The notes under the pieces were generated by a model. That model made no database searches. It saw nothing but the letters and a program-made list of their open reading frames with translations, and had not been told where the DNA came from. DNA of 64,000 bases from Pycnococcus provasolii (lineage: Eukaryota > Chlorophyta > Pseudoscourfieldiophyceae > Pseudoscourfieldiales), in the NCBI GenBank assembly GCA_049487715.1, contig CP150562.1, positions 62,001 through 126,000 of the forward strand, given 5' to 3'. Both the position numbers and the translations under genes were made by a program. This document shows, in pieces, positions 30,481 to 40,539 of the stretch. Each line of letters starts with the position of its first letter. Position 1 is the stretch's first letter.

Positions 30481-31766
30481 AAATAACACTTTCGTTTTTG
30501 GACGTCGAGGACCTCGTGCGTGTCATCGACGTCGACTCGCACGAAACCACGCTGGAGCTGCTGTACATGGTCGTATCCATGGAGCTGCCTCAGGGCTCCT
30601 CCGACGCTTCGCTCGTCATAATGCACGAGGGCAAGCAGCTCCCTCCCGCGTCTTCGCCGTCAGCATCTCAGGCTTCTCTCGCGTCTTTATCCATCAAGGA
30701 TGGTGATATGCTACTTATTGGCATGCAGCGTGCCGCCGCCGCAGCCACTCCCTCCTCTAATCCTCCTCCCGCTGAGAACCCGATGGCTATCAGCGCAGCT
30801 GACGGAAGCGCAGTCAACCCGCAGGCGTTCATAAACGCCCTGAAAAGCGACGTCGCAACCATGGGAAACATTCGTATGCAAAATCCAAACCTGGCGCGCG
30901 CCATCGAGGACGGAAATGTCTCGGTACTTCAGCAAATTCTCAAGCAGGCGCACGCCGCGAAGCAGGCGGAGGCGCAGCGCATGCGCGAGCTCGACGAACT
31001 CGCCATGGCGGACCCGATGGACCCGGAGGCTCAGAAAAGAATCTACGAGGCGATGCAGAAGAAGAACATCGAGGAGAATATGGAGATGGCTATGGAACAC
31101 ACGCCGGAGGCTTTCGGCTCGGTCGTCATGCTGTACGTGAACATGGCCATCAACGGACATCCTGTCACCGCGTTTGTTGACAGCGGCGCGCAGATGACCA
31201 TCATGAACGAGGCGACGGCGGAGAGGACAGGACTCGCGCGGCTCATTGACAAGAGGTTCAGCGGCGTTGCGAAGGGCGTTGGCACGAGCAAGATTATTGG
31301 ACGCGTGCACCAGGCGCCGCTCGTGGTGATGGGTTCCGACGGCAAGGAGAAACACATGTCGTGCACCGTCACCGTGCTCGAGTCGCAGGACATGGAATTC
31401 TTGTTTGGACTCGACATGCTGAAGCGCTTCCAGTGCAATATTGATTTGATGCACAATCAGCTGCGCTTTGGCAGCGTGGATGCCGCGTTGCCATTCCTGT
31501 CGGAAGGAGAGTTGCCCGCGAATATACGTGGCAGCATGGGCGAGGAGAAGAGTGCTGCGAGTGGTGGCAGTGGCAGTGGCAGTGCTCCTCCTCCTGCTTC
31601 TCCTGCTCCTCCTCCTGCTGCTGCCGGTGGTGGTGGTAATGAGGAGAAAGTCAAGGCGCTGATGTCTCTTGGATTTCCGAGAGACGTGTGCGAACGCGCT
31701 CTTGCGAGCGCCGGCGGAAACCAGGACATGGCCGCGAGCCTTTTATTTGAAGGTGGTGGTATGTAA
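30468..31766 (+). CDS. DDI1: DNA-damage inducible protein 1: ubiquitin-receptor aspartic protease
   Basis: 432 residues from the ATG at 30468. N-terminal ubiquitin-like domain (1-80), retropepsin-like domain with catalytic Asp238 in FVDSGAQMT, Gly/Pro/Ser linker, and C-terminal UBA domain (KVKALMSLGFPRDVCERAL). This is the full DDI1 order; it shuttles ubiquitinated proteins to the proteasome and cleaves some of them. It sits in the spacer of the inverted repeat, with only 139 bases between the end of the left arm and its ATG, so its promoter must be short or lie in the duplicated arm. Confidence 0.95.
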   Translation: MAPIKITLSFLDVEDLVRVIDVDSHETTLELLYMVVSMELPQGSSDASLVIMHEGKQLPPASSPSASQASLASLSIKDGDMLLIGMQRAAAAATPSSNPPPAENPMAISAADGSAVNPQAFINALKSDVATMGNIRMQNPNLARAIEDGNVSVLQQILKQAHAAKQAEAQRMRELDELAMADPMDPEAQKRIYEAMQKKNIEENMEMAMEHTPEAFGSVVMLYVNMAINGHPVTAFVDSGAQMTIMNEATAERTGLARLIDKRFSGVAKGVGTSKIIGRVHQAPLVVMGSDGKEKHMSCTVTVLESQDMEFLFGLDMLKRFQCNIDLMHNQLRFGSVDAALPFLSEGELPANIRGSMGEEKSAASGGSGSGSAPPPASPAPPPAAAGGGGNEEKVKALMSLGFPRDVCERALASAGGNQDMAASLLFEGGGM

Positions 31767-31788
31767 AGAAGAGATGTTCTTACATGAT

Positions 31789-32261
31789 GCGAAGAACGAT
31801 ACATTCGTTTGGCTTGACATATTCGCCATCAATTAGGACGATACGGGCGGAGTGTTTTCAGCCATGGCTGAGCTCGACGACGGCCGTACGCTCGCCTTGA
31901 CGATTTTGCTGTCTATTGCAACGATCGTCGTGCTTGACAAGGTGTTCGTCATCCCGATGACGCGTTTATGGTGCCTGATCACAATCTCGCGTGGTGCGAA
32001 GCCCAACGCAGATTTGGTGCGTTGCAGAAGATGTTCGACGGACCTCGCCCCCCTGGGTACGAGGTGATGAAGAAGCAGGCCATCATTGTGGGCATCGGCG
32101 GCGACAACAGCAACTGGTCTGTTGGGACATTCTACGAGGGTGCGATGACAAACGAATACACGACTGACGCGACGGAGGAGAATGTGTTTAAGAGCATTGT
32201 GGAAGCGAAGTACCAAGTCGCGCCGAGCAGGAGGAAGCAACACCAACGATGTGAAAAGTGA
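31789..32261 (+). pseudogene. Decayed fragment of a third SHAW/TIR-like domain gene
   Basis: Starts with AKNDTFVWLDIFAIN, then an in-frame TAG at 31834 where the other copies have Gln, then FSAMAELDDGRTLA.TI and MTRLWCL, matching residues about 220-282 of the NLR-like protein at lower identity. Later sequence moves to another frame (MVPDHNLAWCEAQ... to 32261) and no longer matches. It therefore comes from an older duplication than the arms. Confidence 0.7.
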
Positions 32262-32301
32262 ATTCATAGTATAATAGTACAAATAATCTATAAGGATGTC
32301 A

Positions 32302-35300
32302 CTACTGTGAAGCCATCTGCCAGACGCGAATGGTCTTGTCCATGCTCACAGAGACAATGCGCGTGCCATCCTCGCTGAATATCGCTGAGACCACTGAATG
32401 GGCATGGCCCTCCAACATAGACTCGCATGTGCCCGTGTGTGCATCCCAGACGCGGACGGTCTTGTCGCCATTCGCTGTAACGATGCGCGCGCCATCCGCG
32501 CTAAACGCCGCCGCATGAGCATGCGTGTTGACCAGCAACACCCGATTTCCTGTGAACACGTCCCATACGCGAACAGTATGGTCACGGCTCGCTGATACAA
32601 TGCGCGTTCCATCTGCGCTAAAAGTCGCCGAGTCCACAGAATCATGATGGCCCTTGAGTACCGACACGCATTGGCGCGTAATCGCATTCCACACGCGAAT
32701 AGTTTTGTCATGGCTCGCCGAGACGATCCGCGTTCTATCCGCGCTAAAAGAAGCCGACGTCACAGAATCAGAATGACCCTCCAGCAATTTTATGCACGAG
32801 CCCGTGTGCACGTCCCACATGCGGATAGTCCCATCCTTGCTCGCCGATACGATGCGCGTTCCATCTGCACTAAAAGTCGCCGAATTCACATATTCACTAT
32901 GGCCTTTTAATGAAGACTCGCAAGTGCCTGTGTGCGCATCCCATATGCGGACGGTCTTGTCGTGGCTTGCTGTGACGATGCGCGCGCCATCCGCGCTGAA
33001 CGAGGCCGAGGTCACCGAATGGGTGTGCTTCTCCATCATCGCCACGCACGCGCCCGTGAGTGCGTCCCAGATGCGGACGGTCTTGTCGTAGCTCGCTGAT
33101 ACAACCTTGGTCCCATCCGCGTTGATTGACGCCGAGCTCACATAATCATCATGTCCCTGCAAAACTGACACGTGCATGGTTTCTTTCGTATCCCACACGC
33201 GGATAGTTTTGTCCTTGCTGGCCGAGACGATCCGTGTCCCATCTGGGCTGAACGATGCTGAGGTCACTGCCCAAGTATGTCCCTCGAGCACCGATATGCA
33301 TTGTCCTTTCTTAACGTCCCACACAAGGACAGTCTTGTCGTGGCTCGCCGATACAATTTTGGACCCATCCACACTAAACGATGCCGACCTCACGGGAAGT
33401 GCGCATCCCTCCAGCAAAGATACGCACGCGCCCGTGTGCGCATCCCAGACCCGAACGGTCTTGTCCACGCTTGCCGAGACTATGCGCGTTCCATTCGCGC
33501 TGAAAGATGCCGTGTTCACCTCTTGGAGATGACCCTCTAGCACAGATAAACAAGCACCCGTGTGCGCATCCCAGACCCGAACGGTCTTGTCCACGCTTGC
33601 CGAGACGATGCGCGCGCCATTCGCGCTGAAAGATGCCGTGTTCACCTCTTGGAGATGACCCTCTAGCACAGATACGCACGCGCCCGTGTGCGCATCCCAG
33701 ACCCGAACGGTCTTGTCCACGCTTGCCGAGATTATGCGCGCGCCATCCGCGCTAAAAGACGCCAAGGTAAAAGTACAATCGTATCCCTCTTTCCTTCTTG
33801 CCGTGAGCCTAAACACGCACGCGCCCGTAAGCACGTCCCAGACGTGAACCGAGGTGCCGTTATTTTTCGCCGAGATTATGCGCGTTCCATCCGCGCTGAA
33901 AGATGCCGTGTTCACCCCTAGAGCATGACCCTCCAGCACAGATAAACACGCGCCCGTGTACGCATCCCAGACGCGAACAGTATAATCATTGCCCGAGGAG
34001 GCGATGCGCGTTCCATCTGCGCTGAAAGACGCCGTGTTCACCCCTAGAGTATGACCCTCTAGCACACACAAGCATGCGCCCGTGTACGCGTCCCACACGC
34101 GAACGGTCTTGTCCTCGCTCGCGGAGACGATGCGCGTCCCATCCGACGAATACGATGCGGAATTCACATTATGAGAATGGCCTTTCATGTTGTTCAATAT
34201 CGTAGCATCAATATCCACACGTGCGGGTATGCATGCCGTACAAAATGACAGCACTCTCTGTCCTGGACTCTGATACCATGCACTCGTACACGGCAGATTC
34301 GCCGCAATCACTCCAGCCTGTGTATAATTCCCAACTCCCCACCGAAGCACGCGAACAAACGCATGCAGCGATTCCATGGTCGCCACCAACCCAGTAGCAT
34401 GATCCGCCAACTTCTCCTTCGCTTCCAAAAGCGCCTGTTCGAGGCGCAGCAGTTCCACCACGAGCACGCCTCTTCGATCTGCATCCATTTGACGCTTCAA
34501 CCACAGACCCGCAAACTCTGTCGCACACCAACGTGACGCCTCGTATCCCTCAGGAACCATCGACGTATCCTTTTGACGCTCATCCATAAACGCGTCAGAC
34601 CACTCCTTCATCACATCTATCGTCAACGTCTCGTCGCCACCATGCTGCATCATCTCAACCGCCTCAGTTAAGTGAACGTGTGCATGTCGCAAGGAATACG
34701 CCACGGCCGGCCCCTTCTCGTCGTCGCCACGTTTCAGAACGTCCAGGCAAGATCGCGCCAGCTCACGATGTCCACGAAACACGTCTGCTGCGTGCTCGCT
34801 TGATCGCTTCGCGTCTCCCAGAAATTCACGCAGCGACAAGTGCAATGTCTGCAGCAAGTGATCACGCTCTTCAAACAGCAGTCCCCAACCAGGTAAGCGC
34901 TTGCACGTCTCTCGCAAACGCAATCTATCAACATGCGCCGACGAGAGAGGTTCACGCGAAGCTAGCGCAATGTCAATCAGCCTACGAAATTCCACGTCAT
35001 CCTTCGCAGCGCGATCAAACCAAAGCTTATACGCGGCATCCATATCCGCAGGTGGCTCCAAGCTTGTGCCGTATCGCTTGAAAAACTCGCGAGCAACAAT
35101 CTGGTACACCTTTATGCTCTGCATGTTGCGCATTGCCTCTTCCCAGGGTCCTGGAAGGCGACTCTCCTCCTTTTCCACTTCCACCGAGGCCGGTCCAAGA
35201 ACCTGTGCAGGCTCCATCACGCGTATGCCACCCTCCCAATCGTGCTCCAGCACGCGTCGACGAGGATAGTCACCATCCGCATCTGGGCGCGTCGTCACAA

Positions 35301-36876
35301 GCACAGAAACACTCGAGCGCGCATCGCGAGCGAGATGCCGAAGCAACCCGACTGCAGCATTGGAGATGTGCCGGTCATCGTCCGCCTCGTCGAGCGCATC
35401 CAGCAAAATCACCGCATGCTTTTGAATTTTAGCAAGCTTTTTCAGCGGTTTCACCAAAAGCGCATTCACCGCAACATCCGGGTCGACGAGCGCCTTTGCC
35501 GCCGTCTCTTCCTCCAGATCAATCAAGCATTCGCGAACAACGTCAAACTTTTGACCAAGCTGAAAGCCAAGCGACCTCACCATCTCAAGCACGTCCTGGC
35601 GCCTGACGTCCGCACGTTTGCAGAAGTGTGACGCGTGAACCAAGTCGAGGGCCGCCGCAGCCACACTCGACTTGCCCTCTCCTGGTCCGCCAACAACGCA
35701 TGCAAGACGTCCACCAGTCACAGTCACATGTGCACGCAGCTCGTCCAACTGGTACTCGTTGCTCTGCCCACGTTCTCGCAACGCCTGCAAATCAGACTCG
35801 TAGCTCATCGGACGGAGCATGAAACGCAGCTTAAGCTCCTCCGTGAAGTGCTTCATGCTCGCAAACCCAAACTTGCCCGTGATTTCGCCGTGAATCATCT
35901 CCTTGTCCGCGGGCGAAAAGCACAGCGCCGTCTCCGCGTCGATGCTGCGAATATGCTGCGACACGTCTTTTTCCGAGAAGCCGTGCGTCACGAGTTGCAG
36001 CTTCTGCGGTGGTGTCGACCCGATCTCGTACAGGCACCACAACCTCGTCAACGGAATGACGCGATCTTTATCCAGCACGACGAGCGTTGCGCGCGACGTC
36101 GCAATCGTACCAGCGAGCGTGCGGCCGTCGTCGAGCTCAGCCATGGCTGAAAACACACCACCTGTATCGTCCTGGTTGATGGCGAATATGTCAAGCCAAA
36201 CGAACGTATCGTTCTTCGCAGCACCCGCAAGTGCAGACGCCACGCTTTCCACAAGGTCCACAAACCGGCTACTCCAAGCGTGCGATATGAAGTACGTCGG
36301 CGTGCCGACAGGTAGGTTCTTCGCTTGCGCGTAACTCTTGTGCTCTGTCCGTGCGAGCGAGCGCACGAAGCACTCAACGATGTCCGTCGTGTACATGTGC
36401 TCGAAAGGTATCTCATGGTACGTCACGGGCACAGGCTTACCGCTCTTTGCTTTCTCAGCCGCGCGTCGCTTTGTGCGGTGCATTTCGAGATTCTCAGGCG
36501 TCACAGTCAACGTCCCGTCCTGACCACCGCCATCCTCCTCATTCATGAACTCCTTGCCCACCTCCCAGCTGTGCGTCGTCCCTGCGTTATCTTGCACGAG
36601 CTGCTCGAGCCACTCTAGCGACACTGCGCGAAACACCGGCGAACTCTTGTCAACTACTTTCGCGAGCTTGTTTCTCATTTTGCCGAACCCTTGCAGAAAC
36701 TCTTCGAGCGTGACAACGCCGTCTCCGTCGACGTCGAGCTGCGCGAAGATGGCGTTCCCGAGCTCTTCTTCGCCGTTGCGTTCCAAATACGCGCGCGTTT
36801 CTTGAGCCGAGAGCACGCCGTCGCCGTTAAGGTCGATTTGCGCGAAGAGCTTGCGCGCGACGTCGCCGGGCTGCAT
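32302..36876 (-). CDS. NLR/STAND-like protein: EF-hands, TIR-like SHAW domain, NACHT NTPase, 15 WD40 repeats
   Basis: 1524 residues from the ATG at 36876. Two EF-hands (DLNGDGVLSAQE at 15-26, DVDGDGVVTLEE at 48-59). A TIR-like alpha/beta domain: TYFISHAWSSRF (about 194) then FVWLDIFAINQ (225-235) and LTRLWCLYEIG. NACHT-like NTPase: P-loop GGPGEGKSS (396-404), Walker B ILLDALDEADD (490-500), TTRPDADG (528). A helical stretch follows to about 895, then 15 WD40 units (897-1524), about two propellers. The layout is that of signal-transduction ATPases that oligomerise on sensing a ligand, as in animal and plant NLRs and fungal NWD proteins; EF-hands suggest calcium input. Ligand and outcome are unknown. 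The WD units are unusually alike (VRVWDAHTGAC recurs). Confidence 0.85.
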   Translation of the reverse strand: MQPGDVARKLFAQIDLNGDGVLSAQETRAYLERNGEEELGNAIFAQLDVDGDGVVTLEEFLQGFGKMRNKLAKVVDKSSPVFRAVSLEWLEQLVQDNAGTTHSWEVGKEFMNEEDGGGQDGTLTVTPENLEMHRTKRRAAEKAKSGKPVPVTYHEIPFEHMYTTDIVECFVRSLARTEHKSYAQAKNLPVGTPTYFISHAWSSRFVDLVESVASALAGAAKNDTFVWLDIFAINQDDTGGVFSAMAELDDGRTLAGTIATSRATLVVLDKDRVIPLTRLWCLYEIGSTPPQKLQLVTHGFSEKDVSQHIRSIDAETALCFSPADKEMIHGEITGKFGFASMKHFTEELKLRFMLRPMSYESDLQALRERGQSNEYQLDELRAHVTVTGGRLACVVGGPGEGKSSVAAAALDLVHASHFCKRADVRRQDVLEMVRSLGFQLGQKFDVVRECLIDLEEETAAKALVDPDVAVNALLVKPLKKLAKIQKHAVILLDALDEADDDRHISNAAVGLLRHLARDARSSVSVLVTTRPDADGDYPRRRVLEHDWEGGIRVMEPAQVLGPASVEVEKEESRLPGPWEEAMRNMQSIKVYQIVAREFFKRYGTSLEPPADMDAAYKLWFDRAAKDDVEFRRLIDIALASREPLSSAHVDRLRLRETCKRLPGWGLLFEERDHLLQTLHLSLREFLGDAKRSSEHAADVFRGHRELARSCLDVLKRGDDEKGPAVAYSLRHAHVHLTEAVEMMQHGGDETLTIDVMKEWSDAFMDERQKDTSMVPEGYEASRWCATEFAGLWLKRQMDADRRGVLVVELLRLEQALLEAKEKLADHATGLVATMESLHAFVRVLRWGVGNYTQAGVIAANLPCTSAWYQSPGQRVLSFCTACIPARVDIDATILNNMKGHSHNVNSASYSSDGTRIVSASEDKTVRVWDAYTGACLCVLEGHTLGVNTASFSADGTRIASSGNDYTVRVWDAYTGACLSVLEGHALGVNTASFSADGTRIISAKNNGTSVHVWDVLTGACVFRLTARRKEGYDCTFTLASFSADGARIISASVDKTVRVWDAHTGACVSVLEGHLQEVNTASFSANGARIVSASVDKTVRVWDAHTGACLSVLEGHLQEVNTASFSANGTRIVSASVDKTVRVWDAHTGACVSLLEGCALPVRSASFSVDGSKIVSASHDKTVLVWDVKKGQCISVLEGHTWAVTSASFSPDGTRIVSASKDKTIRVWDTKETMHVSVLQGHDDYVSSASINADGTKVVSASYDKTVRIWDALTGACVAMMEKHTHSVTSASFSADGARIVTASHDKTVRIWDAHTGTCESSLKGHSEYVNSATFSADGTRIVSASKDGTIRMWDVHTGSCIKLLEGHSDSVTSASFSADRTRIVSASHDKTIRVWNAITRQCVSVLKGHHDSVDSATFSADGTRIVSASRDHTVRVWDVFTGNRVLLVNTHAHAAAFSADGARIVTANGDKTVRVWDAHTGTCESMLEGHAHSVVSAIFSEDGTRIVSVSMDKTIRVWQMASQ

Positions 36877-37610
36877 GACAAGGTGTCTCACATGAACGTG
36901 GTGGATGGTCCGTCACGCGACGAGCGGTCGGTCCAAGGCCTGAGCAGTTCAGGTTTTTCGCACAACCTGAACTTACTACGGCGCGGGGGCGAAATCCCCC
37001 CCAATTTGGTCGTAGCATTTGGTCGGAAACTGAGGATATCAGGATATCACCCTGCCAATCTGCCATAGTTATGTTCCGCTTTCTGATCAACAAATGCTCG
37101 AGCTCCTTGTCGTCATACTCACCTCGTCACGTATTTCCCACGCACGCTCACACTTGAACGCTCGCGCAAAAAAAAAAGGTGTGTTAATAACCGTTAACAA
37201 GGTCGGTACCACAATCTGATGTACTAACCACGCAATTTTATACGACAGCCTCGCCGTATTTAAAAAAGGGATGAAGATGTGAAAATTCTTTCACTCTTTG
37301 ATGAAAATCAAACAGAGGCTGGGCGGAATCGAACCGCCATCTTCAGAGCATTATTGCCACTAACCCCGAAACACTAAGTGCCACAATATTGCATTTGCGC
37401 ACTGCTGTCTTGGTTGAACTCTTTGCGTGCGGGACTAGCAACCAACATACATCTGCTGCCTTGTCATTTCATTTTGTTTTTGGCGCATCTTCTCTTCTCT
37501 TCTGTCTACCTGCCGAACGTGTTTTCTTTTCGTCTTCGGACGTTCGGGCGTTTTTCACGAGCAGCGAGCGAGCGAGCAGCAGTCTCGACAACTTGCCAAC
37601 TAGTTGCGCT
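35130..37610 (-). repeat. Right arm of 2.48-kb inverted repeat
   Basis: Reverse complement of 27845-30328. It carries the 5' part of the complete NLR-like gene, its promoter and the second permuted tRNA-His. The inner end falls within the NLR coding sequence, so this arm continues into the intact gene, which suggests it is the source copy. The 4.8-kb spacer holds the rest of the NLR gene, the SHAW fragment and DDI1. Confidence 0.95.
37210..37349 (-). tRNA. Circularly permuted tRNA-His (GTG), right copy
   Basis: Identical in reverse orientation to the left copy: the 3' half at 37315-37349 (acceptor complement CAGCCTC at 37315-37321, T arm, TCTGA stem) precedes, on the minus strand, the 5' half at 37210-37252 (GAGGCTG acceptor, D arm, TTGTG loop). 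The same seven-base D-loop insertion and 62-base spacer are present. Confidence 0.82.
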
Positions 37611-37718
37611 AGAAGACCTGTTGTAGGAGTTAGACCTTAAGGCAAGAAGAGTACTTAAGGTAAAGTGTTTAGTTACTAGAATGAAAGTAAAAGGCAGAGG
37701 TAGGGAAGAGGAGAAGGC

Positions 37719-38400
37719 CTAGGAGGCCTCCAAGAAGACTAGGGAGCAAAGTATGAGGGTCCATGCTTTGCACCATGAGCCATTCAAAGGAGTGGAGTCC
37801 AAAGAGGAACGGACGAATAAAGAATGACGACATGCATGTGCAATCCATGCTACACAACATATGGGCTTGCGTTGGCGCACGAAGCGAGGAAGGTTGATTG
37901 CAAGGGCGTAGTCGACGGTGTCCTCGAACGAGTCGTTGCGATGCTCCGGTAGGCCGTGTTTGAGCTTGAGGGCGCGAGCCAGGGCTGGACGGGATTTGAG
38001 GCGGAATTTTCGGGCTAGTTGCGAATCGGTTAATTGTTCGCTTGCAGGAAGGGTATTGTGCGCCTCCCGAAGGTCGGAAGCCCACTCCCGGTCAGATTGG
38101 GTTTCCTGCTGCGCCATGTCGTGGAATGCGCACACGCGGTCTTCGATGACGCCGGCGTCGCACGCGTGTTTGCGCAACTCAGCGACGAATTGACTCCACG
38201 TGTCGATGGATCGGTGACGACGTACGTTCCACCACCAGCGGTTCGAACGACCCGTGAGGAAATCCGCGACATACGCCAACTTCAGTTCGTTAGAGTGCAT
38301 GTTGGCTCGCAGAAGTATTTCCGAGACTTGGAGGAGGAAATCATCAACGTCGACGGTCTGGTCCGACCTTATTCTCCAGAGCTCAAACTGAACACAAACA
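37719..38400 (-). mobile_element. Retrotransposon gag-like remnant
   Basis: On the minus strand an open frame runs from about 38400 to 37719. It reads VDVDDFLLQVSEILLRANM, then NELKLAYVADFLTGRSNRWW, SWSQFVAELR-like sequence and REWASDLREAHNTLP, the pattern of Retrotrans_gag capsid domains of Ty3/gypsy-type elements (helix, WW, helix). After about 37840 the sequence no longer fits gag. No protease, reverse transcriptase, integrase or LTR was found nearby, so it is a fragment. It lies between the right arm of the inverted repeat and UCHL5. Confidence 0.65.
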
Positions 38401-38568
38401 CACCTCCCCCGTTATGAATGCCCAGTGGGAAGATGGTCCGGGTGGCCCACTATTTTTCCCGACCGGGATCCCCAAAAGCACTGCCGACCTTTTTTCGCCT
38501 GTGCAAAAATCCAAGGAAGGGTTTTGTCCTTCGTTTCATATCACCACTCCTTTTTTTTTAACAAAACA

Positions 38569-39663
38569 ATGGCGGATGACTCCGCCGCCCCCTCTGGCGA
38601 CACGTGGACGACCATCGAGTCCGACCCGGGCGTCTTCACGGAGCTCATCGCCTCCATGGGCGTCTCCGGGTGCCAGGTGGACGAACTGTGGTCGCTCGAC
38701 GTCGAGTCGCTCGAGGCGCTCGCTCCCGTGTACGGTTTGATTTTTCTCTTCAAGTGGCGCAAGGAGGAGTCCGCGCCGCCGCCGGTTCAGATGGACACGG
38801 ACGACGCCAACCCATCCTCAAGCTCCGACGTCTTCTTTGCCAACCAGGTGATCAACAACGCGTGCGCGACGCAGGCGATCCTCTCCATCCTGCTCAACCG
38901 CTCTGACACCCTCGACTTGGGACAGGAGCTCGGCACGCTGCGCGAGTTCACGAAGGAGTTTCCTCCGGACCTGAAGGGGCTTGCCATTGGAAACAGCGAG
39001 AGCATACGACACGCGCACAACAGCTTTGCGCGGCCTGAGCCATTCATCAGCGACGGAACGCGCTCGGCGAGGGAGGATGACGACCTCTTCCACTTCATCT
39101 CGTACGTTCCCGTGAACGGTACGCTGTACGAGCTCGACGGGCTCAAGGAGGGTCCGATTCCGCTCGCAAGGAACGTCACCGAGAAGACGTGGCTCGCGGA
39201 GGTGTGTCCGCACATCCAGAAGCGCATACAGGCTTCCGCCGCGGGCGAGATTCGGTTCAACTTGATGGCTGTGGTGCAGAACAGGCTGGATGCGCTCGCC
39301 AACCAGGTGGCTGAGGCGCGTGCGGAGTACAGGGGACTCTGCGAAAGGCTTCAGGTGGCGGTGGACGAGTCCAGCCCGCTGCTCATTGACGACGTCGGTG
39401 CCACCGCGGCCGCCCCGAGCAGCAGCGCGTCGACGTTCGAGGGCGACGACGACGCGGCTCGCACGGCTCTCGAGCAGTGCACCACTCGCCTCGGCGACCT
39501 TCTCGAGATGAGGCGTGCGGAGGTGGAGAAGCGCGATGCGTGGAGGGAGGAGAATATTCGGCGCAGGCACAACTACGTTCCGTTTCTGTTCAACTTTCTC
39601 AAGATTCTCGCTGAGAAGAAGCAGTTGAAGTCTCTGATTGACAAGGCGCGGCAGACAAGGTGA
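38569..39663 (+). CDS. UCHL5: Ubiquitin carboxyl-terminal hydrolase, UCH37/UCHL5 type
   Basis: 364 residues from the ATG at 38569. Papain-like UCH domain with Gln93, Cys99 (NNACATQA), His175 (LFHFISYVP) and Asp190 (YELDGL). The spacing 6/76/15 is the same as in human UCHL5. The C-terminal helical tail ending in [19 protein letters not shown] is the ULD-type tail that binds the proteasome subunit ADRM1/Rpn13 in animals. It trims ubiquitin from proteasome substrates. Confidence 0.95.
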   Translation: MADDSAAPSGDTWTTIESDPGVFTELIASMGVSGCQVDELWSLDVESLEALAPVYGLIFLFKWRKEESAPPPVQMDTDDANPSSSSDVFFANQVINNACATQAILSILLNRSDTLDLGQELGTLREFTKEFPPDLKGLAIGNSESIRHAHNSFARPEPFISDGTRSAREDDDLFHFISYVPVNGTLYELDGLKEGPIPLARNVTEKTWLAEVCPHIQKRIQASAAGEIRFNLMAVVQNRLDALANQVAEARAEYRGLCERLQVAVDESSPLLIDDVGATAAAPSSSASTFEGDDDAARTALEQCTTRLGDLLEMRRAEVEKRDAWREENIRRRHNYVPFLFNFLKILAEKKQLKSLIDKARQTR

Positions 39664-40539
39664 GAAGAGAGGGCAGGCGTGAAGGTTTTTTTTGTTTTTT
39701 AAATATTTCCTTTCCTTGCTTTTTCTGTAACTACTCTCATATTCGTTTTTATCCATCAAAATTGTTTTGTTTTTGTTTTGGATAGTCTTGTTGCGTAAGC
39801 CAACTCACTCGCCAGCTGGAGCTGGAGCTGGAGGCGACGTCTGTCTGTGCGAGGCGCATGCAGAGAGGTCATGCAGAGGCGCATGCGAGGTGACGAACTG
39901 ATTTAGGGTTTTCGCGGCAAAGTCCGGCTATCGTAGGTTCCTACTGGTTGATTGGGCAGGTTCCTTTTTTCCTTGTCTCATTCATCCCTTCGTGCCGACA
40001 TTCATCCGTCATCCGAGAATTTGGAAAGGCTTCCGGGACGTGCTCTTCTCCTAAGCCTTAGTTGGCCGCCTCCTGGGCGACGTTTTGTCTCGGGTAACGT
40101 CCGCATGTCAAAGGTTGCCTGCCACCTGCCGCCATGAACCTTCTGAATTGCGTTGCCGCCATGAAGAAGAAGGAGAAGAAGAAGAGGGAGCACAAGTAGA
40201 AGGAAATTTGCGAAAATTCGGCACCCAACAGAGAGGTTGGGCGGCGGCTCTGGTCCACCACCCTTCGCGTATATTTTCCCATTCTCGGTCGGGCATTCTG
40301 GGTGGATACCTAATTTCGGTTCAGAGCCGGTTGATTTCAGCCGCCTTCGTGCCCTCTCTTGGGTAGGGAAAATGAACCGCTCAATCCGGATTTTCTCGGC
40401 TGGGAAGGGCGGCCCCCTTCCCTTCCCTTCCCCTTCTTCCTTCCCTTCTCGCGTCTCCCCTCTCGCGTCTGCTCCCCTCCTCTCCTCTCCTCTTCGGCGC
40501 CCCTCCTCCTCCCCGTCCATATCATTCTCCGTTATACGC
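39664..40539. other. Intergenic spacer UCHL5 / H+-pyrophosphatase
   Basis: Contains the UCHL5 3' region, a short GAGCTG repeat near 39817-39832, one TTTAGGGTTTT element at 39902 and CT-rich sequence before the pyrophosphatase start. No gene seen on either strand. Confidence 0.4.

Noticed and set aside
37378-37640. Open frames in the outer part of the inverted-repeat arms (also 27802-28080)
   Set aside because: They are present in both arms simply because the DNA is duplicated; composition and lack of motifs do not support coding.
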